In this document: positions 53,885 to 63,009 of the stretch, in pieces
Numbering within the stretch: position 1 is the first letter of the stretch
How the letters are laid out: every line of letters begins with the position of its first letter
Assembly (NCBI RefSeq): GCF_011927785.1
Contig: NZ_JAATJK010000001.1
Location: 5,923,001 to 5,987,000, forward strand
DNA from: Micromonospora profundi
Lineage (GTDB): Bacteria > Actinomycetota > Actinomycetes > Mycobacteriales > Micromonosporaceae
DNA: 64,000 bases
Direction of reading: 5' to 3'
Position numbers and translations under genes: made by a program
Notes under the pieces: model-generated
The model's database searches: none
The model's input: only the letters and a program-made list of their open reading frames with translations
Told to the model about the DNA's origin: nothing

Positions 53885-54594
53885 GAGTCCTCCTGGTTGG
53901 CGTCCCGCCGGTACCGGCCCGACCCCGATCCGACGCCCTCGGACGGGCGTGGGTTCCCCGCCGTGACGCCGGGCACGTCCGTGTTCGGGTCGGCCGAAGT
54001 CCGAGGGACCGTCGACGCCGCCGGTCGGAGATGCCCGAGCAGCACCGCCAGGCGCGCCCGACCGCGAGCGCACCGGCTCTTCACAGTCCCCTCCGCGACA
54101 CCGAGGATGCGGGCGACCTCCGCCACGGGGTAGCCCTGCACGTCGACGAGCACCAGAGCGGCCCGCTGCTCGACGGGCAGCGCGGCGAGCGCCTCACGGA
54201 CGACAAGCGCGGTGTCGTGGTCGTGTGCCGGTGCGGCCGGTTCGACGCCGCCGATGCCCGACCCGTCCACGGACCTGATGCCGTCGGGCAGCGGCACTGT
54301 GGGGTGCGCCTGTCGGCGGCGGATCCGATCCAGGCACGCGTTCACGACGATCCGGTGCAGCCAGGTCGTGACGGCGGAGTCGCCACGGAAACGCGCGGCG
54401 GCACGGTGGGCCGACAGCAGGGCGTCCTGAAGGGCGTCTGCGGCCTCCTCGCGGTCACCGATCGTCCGCAGAGCCACCGCCCAGAGCCGGTCGCGGTGCC
54501 TGTGGAAGAGTTCGGCGAAGGCGTCCCGGTCGCCGGCGACATGGGCGCGCAGCAGCTCAAGGTCCGTCGCCGCGTCGCGCCCCTCCATCACCAC
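53881..54594 (-). CDS. sigM: ECF RNA polymerase sigma factor SigM
   Basis: 237 residues. Start is one of GTG 54594, GTG 54591 or ATG 54588. Region 2: AGDRDAFAELFHRHRDRLWA, EEAADALQDALLSAHRAAAR, WLHRIVVNACLDRIRRRQ. Region 4: ALAALPVEQRAALVLVDVQG, VAEGTVKSRCARGRARLAVL. The C-terminal 50 residues are a disordered acidic tail absent from minimal ECF factors. It lies between the kinase-like gene and trxB, as in Streptomyces and mycobacteria. Confidence 0.92.
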   Translation of the reverse strand: MVMEGRDAATDLELLRAHVAGDRDAFAELFHRHRDRLWAVALRTIGDREEAADALQDALLSAHRAAARFRGDSAVTTWLHRIVVNACLDRIRRRQAHPTVPLPDGIRSVDGSGIGGVEPAAPAHDHDTALVVREALAALPVEQRAALVLVDVQGYPVAEVARILGVAEGTVKSRCARGRARLAVLLGHLRPAASTVPRTSADPNTDVPGVTAGNPRPSEGVGSGSGRYRRDANQEDS

Positions 54595-54631
54595 CGCCGG
54601 CGGAGGCGCTGCCGGGCTCGTGCTGCCCGGC

Positions 54632-56236
54632 TCACGAACCCTGGACCGTAATCTCCTGCACCCCGAGTCGGAAACCGTCCTCGTCGCCGCTGGGCGGCAA
54701 CTCGGTGAACCAGAGCAGCAGGTAGCGGTACTTCTCGTCGGCGTTGAAGCCGTTGAACGTCATCGTGGTGCCGTCGTGCTCCTTCAACACACCGATCTCG
54801 GTCTTGTAGTTCGCCACCATCTGCTTGTCACCGTTGGAGCTGGAGGGGTAGCCGGCGGTGCCGGCGAGCAGTTGCGCGGTGGCACCACGACCGGAGAGCA
54901 CGGCCTGCACCGACTTCACAGTGTGCGGCGAGCCCAGATCCAGCCAGACACCCATGCCGGTCTTCAGGTTGCCGTACGTGGCGTTCGGGTAGCGGTCGGT
55001 CTCCCAACCCTTGTCGTTGTCGCCGTCGATGATCTTGTCAGCGCCGCCGAGCTCGTCCCGCTTGGTGCTGTCCGGGTCGACGATCCGGATGCCCTGCACC
55101 TTCAGGTTGCGGACCGTGGCGGCGGCCGGGGTGGCGTCACCTGCCGGAGCGCTGGCGGAGGGCGTGGCACCGGCGGTGTTCTGCGGATCCTCGTCCTTGT
55201 CGCCGAGCGCGCTGATGCCGATGAGCAGACCCACCAGGGCGACAGCCAGCAGGCCAGCGATGCCGATGGCGACCTTGCGCCCACCCGCCGCGGCCAGCGG
55301 GGACGGCTCCTCCCCGGTGTCGGCGGCGAACCGCAACGGCCCGCTGGTGTCGAGGTAGTGCTCGTCCTCGGGTACGTCCAGGCGGGCCAGCTCGGCGGCG
55401 AGCACATCGGACGACGGCGGGGCGATCTCGGCGTCGAGCAGATCCATTGTCAGGTCGTCCAGGTACGCGGGCACTCCGGCCCGGACCTGGCGGGGGGCCG
55501 CGATCGTGCCGGCGGCGTCCCGGACGGCGTCGGAGATGGCGGCCCGGCCATGGCCTGCGGTAGCGCCGCGCAGCGGTGCCTCGGAGTGCGGCCAGTGACC
55601 GGTCAGCGCGAAGTAGAGGACGCCGCCGACCGCCCGGATGTCGCTCTCCTGGCTGTCGTCGCCGTCGGTGCGCGCGTCTGCCAGGACCACACGTCCCTCG
55701 TCGCTGATCATGACGGTGCCGGGGTGCACGTTTCCGTGGACCATCCCGGTGGCGTGCACGGCGGCGAGCGCGCTGGCGACGGCGTTGCCGATGGCTGTGG
55801 CGCGGGCCGGGTCCAGAGGGCCCTCGGCGGCGAGGTCACGCAGCGACTGCCCGTCGACCCACTCCCGGACCACGTACGCCCGGTCGGCCTCGTCGATGGC
55901 GTCGTACACGCCGACAAGGTTGGGGTGGATGACCCGGCTGGCCGCGACGGCGGCCTGGAGCATCTCGGTGGCGGAGTCACCACCCGGGTAGCGGAGCACC
56001 ACCGCGACGGGACGGCGCAGGATGACGTCGACCCCGCGCCAGACCAGCCGACCCGCGCTGTCGTTGTTGATGTGCTCGACCAGTTCGTACCGCTCGGCGA
56101 GGATCTCACCGGCCGTGGGAGCACCGAAGGTCATGACCGGCGGAGCGCTCTCGTCCGCCTCCTGACCTTCGCCGACCTGGGTCACCCGTCCTCCCTCGGT
56201 GATCGTGTCGATCGATGGACCCGCACTGCTGGGCAT
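54632..56236 (-). CDS. MurJ-linked pseudokinase with membrane anchor and extracellular discoidin-like domain
   Basis: 534 residues. A protein-kinase-like domain (about 45-285: ERYELVEHINNDSAGRLVWR, VVLRYPGG, YVVREWVDGQSLRDLAAEGP) has a catalytic loop MVHGNVHPGTVMIS where active kinases have HRDLKxxN, and LADART instead of DFG. It therefore lacks the catalytic Asp and metal-binding Asp. A membrane helix (about 320-342) leads to an extracellular domain with GADKIIDGDNDKGWETDRYP and SPHTVKSVQAVLS, of the F5/8-discoidin type. In M. tuberculosis a pseudokinase fused to MurJ recruits FhaA; here it is a separate gene. Confidence 0.88.
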   Translation of the reverse strand: MPSSAGPSIDTITEGGRVTQVGEGQEADESAPPVMTFGAPTAGEILAERYELVEHINNDSAGRLVWRGVDVILRRPVAVVLRYPGGDSATEMLQAAVAASRVIHPNLVGVYDAIDEADRAYVVREWVDGQSLRDLAAEGPLDPARATAIGNAVASALAAVHATGMVHGNVHPGTVMISDEGRVVLADARTDGDDSQESDIRAVGGVLYFALTGHWPHSEAPLRGATAGHGRAAISDAVRDAAGTIAAPRQVRAGVPAYLDDLTMDLLDAEIAPPSSDVLAAELARLDVPEDEHYLDTSGPLRFAADTGEEPSPLAAAGGRKVAIGIAGLLAVALVGLLIGISALGDKDEDPQNTAGATPSASAPAGDATPAAATVRNLKVQGIRIVDPDSTKRDELGGADKIIDGDNDKGWETDRYPNATYGNLKTGMGVWLDLGSPHTVKSVQAVLSGRGATAQLLAGTAGYPSSSNGDKQMVANYKTEIGVLKEHDGTTMTFNGFNADEKYRYLLLWFTELPPSGDEDGFRLGVQEITVQGS

Positions 56237-56682
56237 GTGGCTTCCCGCTCTGCCGTCGAAGGAACCGGCCGACCGGTGTCGACGCCCAGCGTCGGCGCCG
56301 CCGCACCCGTCGAGAGCGACCTTACCCGGGTTGCCCGTCTCTCCGACATGTCATCTTCCCGCCGTACCCAGCGGGGTGCCGGGAGTCGGAGAAGTAGTCC
56401 GGTTGCGACCGTTGTCAGCCATGTTGCTGGCACATGTACTAACCCAATCTACGGCTTCACCGCAAGCGATCGACGGTGGGGCCAGGCCCGGTCGGCGCGT
56501 CCCGCAGGGGATCGGGTTCCCCCCGATCGGGCGGCCACGCTCATCCGTACGGTTGGTTATCCACAGGCCGATCTGGTTGCTGGCCGGCGAATCGCGGAGT
56601 TATCCACAGGTGCATCCCCAGGCTGGTGATCCGCAGTCACCGTCGGTATGTCTACCAACTTGTTGTGATCGCCGGCTGACCA
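56237..56682. other. 446-bp gap between murJ and the pseudokinase gene, with two DnaA boxes
   Basis: No gene is visible. Exact TTATCCACA sites are at 56557-56565 and 56600-56608, 43 bp apart in the same direction. The pseudokinase therefore probably has its own promoter. The rest is unremarkable. Confidence 0.7.
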
Positions 56683-58440
56683 TCAGCGACCGAGGCGGCG
56701 GCGGACCATGCCCACCACCTCGGTGATCTCCCCGATCCGCAGCACCATTGCCAACCCGAGGTACGTCCCGCCGATCACCGCACCGCCGACCACGAGCTGG
56801 ACGATCGCCTCCAGGCGCGTCGGCGTGTCATCACCGGGCAGCAGCTTGACCACCAGCAGACCGACAAGTGCCGAACCGAGTGCCGCGACCGCGACCCGGC
56901 CGCCGGTCCGCATGATCTCGCCGAGACCGATCCGACCGACGCGCGGCCGGAGCAGCCACGCGGAGCCGATAGCGGCAGCCAGATAGGAGATCGCGTTACC
57001 GATCATCATGCCGGCCCCGGCGAAGCTCGCCGAGAAGGCCACGAAGAGCACGATCTGCACCCCGATCCGGAGCGCCACGACCGGAATGTTGATCAGAGCC
57101 GGGGTCCGGGTGTCGGGCAGCGCGTAGAACGCGAAGGTGAAGAGCTGGCTCACAGCGAACGGGACCAGCGCCAACGCCGCGGCGAGCAGCACGATCGAGG
57201 TGGCGGTGGCGTTGTCCTCGTTGAACGCGCCGAACCGGAACAGGGTGAACGCGATCGGCGTGGCCAGAACGGCGTAGCAGACCGCGATCGGAGCGAGCAC
57301 CGCGGTGACCGTGCGGGTGCCCCGGGAGAGGTCGGCGGCGAGGTCGGCGTACCTGCCGTCGGCGGCGGCCGCGCTCATCCGGGGCATCAGCGCGGTGATG
57401 ATCGAGACGGCGATGATGCCGTGGGCGGTCATCAGCAGGAGGAAGACGTTGTTGTAGATCAGCGGACCGGCCGCGTTCTCCTTGCCGGCCCGGTTCAGCA
57501 GGTTGAACAGCACGATCAGGCCGACCTGGCTCACCGCGACGTAGCAGATCATCCACGCACCGAGCCGGCCCAGCTCGCGCAGCCCGAGCGCGCGGAAGTC
57601 GAAGCGCAGCTTCCAGCGGAAGCCGACCTTGCGCAGCGCCGGCAGCAGGCCCGCCGCCTGGATGGCGACGCCGAGCAGGGTGCCGCCGCCGATCAGCAGC
57701 ACCCGCCCGGTGGTCATGTCCCCCGGCCGGACGATTTCCGCACCGAACACGGCGATGTAGAGGCCGGCGGTGCCGATCACCACCAGGTTGTTGAGGATCG
57801 GCGCCCACATCGGGGCGGCGAAGTGCCCCCGGGTATTGAGCACCGCGCTGATCAGCGCGCTCAGCCCCGAGAAGAAGATCATCGGCAGCATGAGGCGGGC
57901 CAGCGCTGTGACCAGCTGCGAATAGTCGCCTGTCGACTCGCCACTGCCGTAGAGCCAGGTCAGCGGCGAGGCCAACGCGACAGCGAGCACGGCGGCCACG
58001 CCGAGGGCGAGCACCGCGAGGGTCAACAGCCTCTGCGCGTACGCCTGGCCGCCGTCGGCGTCGGACTTGCGGCGGCGGACCAGCACCGGAATCAGCACGC
58101 TCGTGAGCACACCGCCGAGCAGGAACTCGTAGACCATCCCGGGCAGGATCTGCGCGGTCGTGTACGCGTCGCCGACCAGCGCGCCACCGAGCGCCGCCGC
58201 GATGACGAGGTTGCGCAGGAAGCCCGTACCCCGGCTGACCAGGCTGCCGACGGCCATCACCGCGCTGTTTGTCGCGGCGCTCGCCTCGGCCACCTGCTCC
58301 TGCGGCGGCGCCGTCGACTCCATGGCCGGCTGGTTCAGCGGCTCGGCGGAGATGAAGGTGGCGCCGTCTTGCGGGCGCCCACCGGCTCCGGGCCCGCCGT
58401 CGCGCGCGGCGTTCGCGCTGCGGTAGAGCCCGCCGCTCAT
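56683..58440 (-). CDS. murJ: Lipid II flippase MurJ (MviN)
   Basis: 585 residues: a disordered 55-residue N terminus, then 14 membrane helices beginning AVMAVGSLVSRGTGFLRNLV (about 60-79). The MurJ core has Arg and Asp in SRGTGFLRN, LGDAYTTA-type motif ALVGDAYTTAQILPGMVYEF and KSDADGGQAYAQRL. MurJ moves lipid II across the membrane for peptidoglycan synthesis. The pseudokinase downstream and a divergent cca upstream complete the usual neighbourhood. Confidence 0.95.
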   Translation of the reverse strand: MSGGLYRSANAARDGGPGAGGRPQDGATFISAEPLNQPAMESTAPPQEQVAEASAATNSAVMAVGSLVSRGTGFLRNLVIAAALGGALVGDAYTTAQILPGMVYEFLLGGVLTSVLIPVLVRRRKSDADGGQAYAQRLLTLAVLALGVAAVLAVALASPLTWLYGSGESTGDYSQLVTALARLMLPMIFFSGLSALISAVLNTRGHFAAPMWAPILNNLVVIGTAGLYIAVFGAEIVRPGDMTTGRVLLIGGGTLLGVAIQAAGLLPALRKVGFRWKLRFDFRALGLRELGRLGAWMICYVAVSQVGLIVLFNLLNRAGKENAAGPLIYNNVFLLLMTAHGIIAVSIITALMPRMSAAAADGRYADLAADLSRGTRTVTAVLAPIAVCYAVLATPIAFTLFRFGAFNEDNATATSIVLLAAALALVPFAVSQLFTFAFYALPDTRTPALINIPVVALRIGVQIVLFVAFSASFAGAGMMIGNAISYLAAAIGSAWLLRPRVGRIGLGEIMRTGGRVAVAALGSALVGLLVVKLLPGDDTPTRLEAIVQLVVGGAVIGGTYLGLAMVLRIGEITEVVGMVRRRLGR

Positions 58441-58565
58441 CTCCAGCCTCCCAGGGGTACGTCGAGCCGGGCACCGACCCGCACGCCACAGACCTTAGTC
58501 AACCCCGCCCATTACCCGCGCCCGGCGGATCGGATCGCACGCCGGCCCGATAGTCTGGCGATCCC

Positions 58566-60026
58566 ATGTCCGAAGCCTCCGCTCCTCACACCGCTGACCG
58601 CCGCGAACTCACCGCCGCGCAGCGCAACGCCGTCGCCGAACTGCTGCGGGTCTCCCCGGTGGCCGACGAGTTGGGCCGCCGGTTCGTCCGCGCCGGTCAT
58701 GAGCTGCACCTGGTGGGCGGTTCGGTGCGGGACGCCCTGCTCGGGCGGCTAGGCGACGACCTGGACTTCTGCACCGACGCGCACCCCGACGAGACGTTGG
58801 GGATCATCAAGGGCTGGGCCGAGTCGATCTGGGAGACCGGCCGGGAGTTCGGCACCATCGGTGCCCAACGCGGCGGCCTCCGGCTGGAGATCACCACCTT
58901 CCGCGCCGAGTCGTACGACCAGGTCAGCCGCAACCCGGTGGTGGTCTACGGCACGAGCCTCGACGAGGATCTGCGGCGGCGGGACTTCACGATCAACGCG
59001 ATGGCTGTCAGCCTGCCGGAGCACCGGTTCACCGACCCGCACGGTGGGCTGGGCGATCTCGCGGCCAAGGTGATCCGTACTCCCAGCACCCCGCGCGAGT
59101 CGTTCGGCGACGATCCGCTGCGGATGCTGCGGGCAGCCCGTTTCGCCGCCCAGCTGGGCTTCGCCGTGCACCCGGACGTGTACGTGGCGATGACCGAGAT
59201 GGCCGCCGACCTGGACCGGATCACCGCCGAGCGGATCCGTGACGAGTTCACCAAGCTGCTCTGCGGCGCCGACCCGATCGCCGGCCTGCGGCTGCTTGTC
59301 GACACCGGGCTCGCCGAGCGGTTCCTGCCGGAGCTGACCGGTCTGAAGCTGGAGATCGACGAGCACGCCCAACACAAGGACGTCTACGAGCACACGTTGA
59401 CGGTCGTCGAGAACGCGGTCTCGTTCGAGGAGGAGGGCTGCGACTTCATCCTGCGGATGGCCGCCCTCATGCACGACGTGGGCAAGCCGGCGACCAAGGC
59501 GGTCGGGTCCGACGGCCGGGTCAGCTTCCACCATCACGAGGTGGTAGGCGCCCGGCTGACAAAGGCCCGGATGAAGGCGATGCGCTACCCCAAGGAGATC
59601 ACCGCGAAGGTGACCGCGCTTGTCGCGCTGCACCTGCGCTTCTACGGGTACGGGCGCGGCGAGTGGACCGACTCGGCGGTGCGCCGCTACGTAGCCGACG
59701 CCGGTGACCTGCTGCCCCGGCTGCACAAGCTGACCCGCTCGGACTGCACCACCCGCAACCGCCGCAAGGCTGCCCAGCTCGCCGCCGACTACGACGCGCT
59801 GGAGGACCGGATCGGCCGGATCGCCGCTGAGGAGGACCTGGCCCGGGTCCGCCCCGACCTCGACGGCAACGCGATCATGGAGTTGCTCGGCGTACCGCCG
59901 GGGCCGGTGGTCGGTCGGGCCTGGAAGCACCTCAAGGAACAGCGCCTGGAACACGGCCCGCTGGACCGCGACGCCGCCGAGGCGGAGTTGCTGCGCTGGG
60001 CCCGCGCCGAAGGCCTGATCGACTAG
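58566..60026 (+). CDS. cca: CCA tRNA nucleotidyltransferase (with HD domain)
   Basis: 486 residues. Class II head motif LVGGSVRDALLGRLGDDLDF (about 43-62; the DxD metal pair is DLDF), DEDLRRRDFTINAMAVSLPE, RMLRAARFAAQLGFAVHP, then an HD domain with ALMHDVGKPATK (about 300-311). Adds and repairs the CCA end of tRNAs; needed for the tRNA-Ile in this window. Divergent from murJ with a 125-bp gap. Confidence 0.96.
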   Translation: MSEASAPHTADRRELTAAQRNAVAELLRVSPVADELGRRFVRAGHELHLVGGSVRDALLGRLGDDLDFCTDAHPDETLGIIKGWAESIWETGREFGTIGAQRGGLRLEITTFRAESYDQVSRNPVVVYGTSLDEDLRRRDFTINAMAVSLPEHRFTDPHGGLGDLAAKVIRTPSTPRESFGDDPLRMLRAARFAAQLGFAVHPDVYVAMTEMAADLDRITAERIRDEFTKLLCGADPIAGLRLLVDTGLAERFLPELTGLKLEIDEHAQHKDVYEHTLTVVENAVSFEEEGCDFILRMAALMHDVGKPATKAVGSDGRVSFHHHEVVGARLTKARMKAMRYPKEITAKVTALVALHLRFYGYGRGEWTDSAVRRYVADAGDLLPRLHKLTRSDCTTRNRRKAAQLAADYDALEDRIGRIAAEEDLARVRPDLDGNAIMELLGVPPGPVVGRAWKHLKEQRLEHGPLDRDAAEAELLRWARAEGLID

Positions 60027-60054
60027 CCGGCTCTCTCCGCCCTACCGCGCGGCA

Positions 60055-60104
60055 AGATCTTGGAGGGAAAGCGCCCCACCGGGGGTAGTTTTCTTCCAAG
60101 ATCT
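60055..60104. terminator. Bidirectional hairpin between cca and the flotillin gene
   Basis: Arms 60055-60070 and 60089-60104 (outer AGATCTTGGA with TCCAAGATCT) pair over 16 positions with two G-U pairs. Within the 18-base loop a second CCCC-ACC-GGGG stem can form. The element lies between convergent genes and has A- and T-rich flanks on the arms (GGAAA, TTTTC), so it may end transcription on both strands. Confidence 0.75.
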
Positions 60105-60164
60105 CTCAGGTACACAGGCGGGCGCCACCCCCGAACCGGGAGCGGCGCCCGTCGGCGTACGTCG

Positions 60165-61700
60165 TCAGCGGGTCTCGACGGCCGTCCCGTCCACGGCCGT
60201 GGTGCCCTTGCCGGCCGAGGCGCCGTTGCCGGCGGCGGCGGACGCCGAGCCGAGCCGGGCCAGCAGGCCGGGCAGGTCGATGCCGGTCAGGTCGCTGCCG
60301 AGCTGGAGCCCCTGTGCCACGTTGCCGGCCACCGACTTCGTCAGCGAGGACGCGCCGTCGGTGGAGATGACGGTTATCTTGTCGATCGCACCGATCGGGG
60401 CGCTGGCCGCCTCGACCACCTGCGGAAGCACCTTGACAAGCAGGTCCAGCACCGCCGCCTCGCCGTACGCCGCGAACGCCTCGGCCTTGCGGGCCATCGC
60501 GTCGGCCTCGGCCTGGCCCCGGGCCAGGATGGCCGCGGCCTCGGCCGTGCCCTCCCGCTCGACCGCCTCGGCGATCGCGGACCGCCGCCGCTGCTCGGCC
60601 TCACCTTCCTTGGCGCCCTCGATCGCGTTGGCCTCGGCCAGCGCGGCCCGTCGGGCCCGCTCGCCCTCACCGGTGAGGCGGGCCTGCTCGGCGGAGGCCT
60701 GCGCGGCGGCGATGACCGCCTGCCGCTGCGCGTCCGCGCTCAGCACCGCCGCAGCGCGGGAAGCCTCGGCCTCCTGCTCCACCTTGTACCGGGCGGCGTC
60801 GGCCGGCTTGCGCACCTCGGTGTCCAGTTGGCGCTGCTTGAGTTCGGCGTTGCGCTCGGCGACCTTCTGCTGCTCGGACAGGATCGCCTGGTCCCGTTCC
60901 GCCTGGGCCAGCGGTCCGGCCGCGGCCGACTTCGCCTTCGCCGCGTCGATCTCCGCCTGGATGCCTGCCTGCTTCAGAGCCAGGTTCCGGTTCGCCTCGG
61001 CGATGGCCTCCTCGGCGAGCAGCCGCTCCTGCTCGGCCTGCTGCCGGGCCCGGGCCTCGGCGATCGCCGCGTCCTTGAGCACCCGGGCCGCCTCGGGCCG
61101 ACCCAGGTCCTGGAGGTACGAGCCCTCGGCGAGGATGTCCTGAAGCTGGAAGGTGTCCAGCACCAGCCCCTGGTTGGTCATCGAGTGCTCGGCTTCCTCG
61201 GCCACCGCGTTGGCGAACGCCGCCCGGTCCCGGATGACCTCCTCGACGGTGAGCCGGCCGACGATCGACCGCAGCGCGCCGGCCAGCACCTCCCGGGTGA
61301 AGTTGTCGATCTCGTCCTGCTGGTGCAGGAACCGCTGCGCGGCCGCCCGGATCGCGTCCTCGGTCCCGCCGACCTTGACGATCGCCACGCCGTTCAGGTC
61401 GGCGCGGATGCCCTGCTTGCTCACCGCGCCCCGGATGCCGACGTCGATCCGCCGGCTGGACAGGTCGAGCGACTGGAGCTTCTGCACCACCGGCAGCACG
61501 AACACCGAGGCACCCAGCACGACCTTCTGCCCGGAGTTGTCGGTGGACCGGCCACCGTCGGCGGTCTGGGTGGTGCGGCCCTTACGGCCAGTGACGATGA
61601 ACGCTTCGTTCGGCCCGGCCACCTTGATCCGGGAGAGGACGAAGAACACCAGGACGAGCACGAGAAGAACGGCGCCGCCTACGGCGATCAGCAAGGGCAT
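60165..61700 (-). CDS. Flotillin-family (SPFH) membrane scaffold protein
   Basis: 511 residues. An N-terminal membrane helix (LLIAVGGAVLLVLVLVFFVL, 3-22), SPFH domain (about 25-200, NEAFIVTGRKG, LDLSSRRIDVGIRG, NFTREVLAGALRSIVGRLTV), then a long Ala/Glu-rich coiled coil (about 215-430) and a short C-terminal tail. Flotillins organise membrane microdomains. It is paired with a NfeD-like gene 26 bp upstream in the same operon, the usual partner. Confidence 0.9.
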   Translation of the reverse strand: MPLLIAVGGAVLLVLVLVFFVLSRIKVAGPNEAFIVTGRKGRTTQTADGGRSTDNSGQKVVLGASVFVLPVVQKLQSLDLSSRRIDVGIRGAVSKQGIRADLNGVAIVKVGGTEDAIRAAAQRFLHQQDEIDNFTREVLAGALRSIVGRLTVEEVIRDRAAFANAVAEEAEHSMTNQGLVLDTFQLQDILAEGSYLQDLGRPEAARVLKDAAIAEARARQQAEQERLLAEEAIAEANRNLALKQAGIQAEIDAAKAKSAAAGPLAQAERDQAILSEQQKVAERNAELKQRQLDTEVRKPADAARYKVEQEAEASRAAAVLSADAQRQAVIAAAQASAEQARLTGEGERARRAALAEANAIEGAKEGEAEQRRRSAIAEAVEREGTAEAAAILARGQAEADAMARKAEAFAAYGEAAVLDLLVKVLPQVVEAASAPIGAIDKITVISTDGASSLTKSVAGNVAQGLQLGSDLTGIDLPGLLARLGSASAAAGNGASAGKGTTAVDGTAVETR

Positions 61701-61726
61701 GAAGGAATCCTGTCTTCGAGGAGGAG

Positions 61727-62269
61727 TCAGTAGGTCTCGACGTGCACGCTGGTCTCGCTGAGCGCCTGCACGACGAAGACCTGGGCGCCGATCGGGATCG
61801 GCTGGTCGGCGCGGGCGTTGAGCTTGACCGGCTGGCCGGCGACGCGTACGCGGACCTCGCCGTACCCGTCGACCGGCACCGGGGTCACCACCAGGCCGAG
61901 CGCGCCGACCAGGTCGTTGCGGGTGGGGGTGGGGTCGGTGCGCATGTTGCGCGCCGCTCGACTCAGCCGGGACGCCAACCACGCGGTGGGCACGGCGGCG
62001 ACCAGACCGGCGGCCGCCGCGCCAGCGATCATTCCTGGTGTACGCGCACCGAGCAGTTCGTTGGCGATGGCCCCGCCGAACCCGAACGCGCCCGCGAAGC
62101 CCGCCACCGCCTCGGTCGAGGCCGGTCCATCCACGTGGGCGTGCCCGAAATGCAATAGTTCGGTGCCGAGCAGGGCGAGCACCAGCACCCCGACACCTGC
62201 CGCGCCGATGAGGAGAAAGATGAGCGTCCCGGTGGCCACGACCTGCACAGTATCGACGTCCCGCAACAT
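61727..62269 (-). CDS. NfeD-like/OB-fold membrane protein, flotillin partner
   Basis: 180 residues. Two to three membrane helices (about 10-35, 50-75, 80-100) and a C-terminal OB-like fold (LVGALGLVVTPVPVDGYGEV then RVRVAGQPVKLNARADQPIP). NfeD proteins act with flotillins in membrane organisation. ATG at 62269 and GTG at 62248 are both plausible starts. Confidence 0.82.
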   Translation of the reverse strand: MLRDVDTVQVVATGTLIFLLIGAAGVGVLVLALLGTELLHFGHAHVDGPASTEAVAGFAGAFGFGGAIANELLGARTPGMIAGAAAAGLVAAVPTAWLASRLSRAARNMRTDPTPTRNDLVGALGLVVTPVPVDGYGEVRVRVAGQPVKLNARADQPIPIGAQVFVVQALSETSVHVETY

Positions 62270-62410
62270 TTCGATGATCCAGTGGACGCGAAGTTGATCT
62301 GGCCACGCGAGCCACTGCCGCTGCGGCGATCCGGGCGGCGCAGGAGTGGCGTTCGGCCCGACGCTGGTAGCCGGGCCAACGGGGAAGTCCGCGACAGGGA
62401 CAATGGGTGG

Positions 62411-62896
62411 ATGCGCTGGACCGTGCTCGATTCACCGATCGGCGAGTTCTCCGTGGCCACTGACGGCACGAGCGTGTGCGGCACGCACTTCGGTCGTGTC
62501 GACGCTGCGGCCGACGAGCCCGCCGACGCGGTGTCCCGGCAGGCTGTCGCCGAGTTGCGGGCGTACTTCGCCGGTGAACTGACAGCATTCACCGTTCCGG
62601 TGTCGATTCCGCGCGGCTCGGAGTTCGAGCGGGCGGTGTGGCGGGAGATGACCCGCATTCCGTACGGCGAGACGTCGACGTACGGCGAGGTGGCGAGCGT
62701 GGTGGGCGATCTCGGTGCGGCACGGGCGGTGGGGGTGGCCTGTAACCGCAACCCGGTCCCGGTGATCGTGCCGTGTCACCGGATCGTCGGCGCCGGCGGC
62801 AAGCTGGTCGGGTTCGGTGGGGGTCTGCCCCGCAAGGTCAAGCTGCTGGAGTTGGAGGCCGGGGTCGCGCTGCGACACACCTGGGCCGTTGGTTGA
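62411..62896 (+). CDS. ogt: Methylated-DNA-protein-cysteine S-methyltransferase
   Basis: 161 residues from ATG at 62411. The active site VPVIVPCHRIVGAGGKLVGF (Cys in PCHR, about 119) and the DNA-binding IPYGETSTYGEVA are complete. It removes O6-alkyl groups from guanine by transfer to its own Cys. It is divergent from the flotillin operon. Confidence 0.95.
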   Translation: MRWTVLDSPIGEFSVATDGTSVCGTHFGRVDAAADEPADAVSRQAVAELRAYFAGELTAFTVPVSIPRGSEFERAVWREMTRIPYGETSTYGEVASVVGDLGAARAVGVACNRNPVPVIVPCHRIVGAGGKLVGFGGGLPRKVKLLELEAGVALRHTWAVG

Positions 62897-62955
62897 CGCT
62901 CACCGAGCAGGTGCTGAGGCTTTCGCCGTACCTGGAGATGTCGAGCTGAACGCGA

Positions 62956-62987
62956 CGAGGGCCGGGTCCATGCGGACCCGGCCCTCG
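62956..62987. terminator. Bidirectional terminator between ogt and ino1
   Basis: A perfect 14-bp stem (arms CGAGGGCCGGGTCC and GGACCCGGCCCTCG) around ATGC, 59 bp past the ogt stop and 22 bp past the ino1 stop. Convergent genes share it. Confidence 0.88.
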
Positions 62988-63009
62988 ACCGTGCTGGTGT
63001 TTCAGCGGG

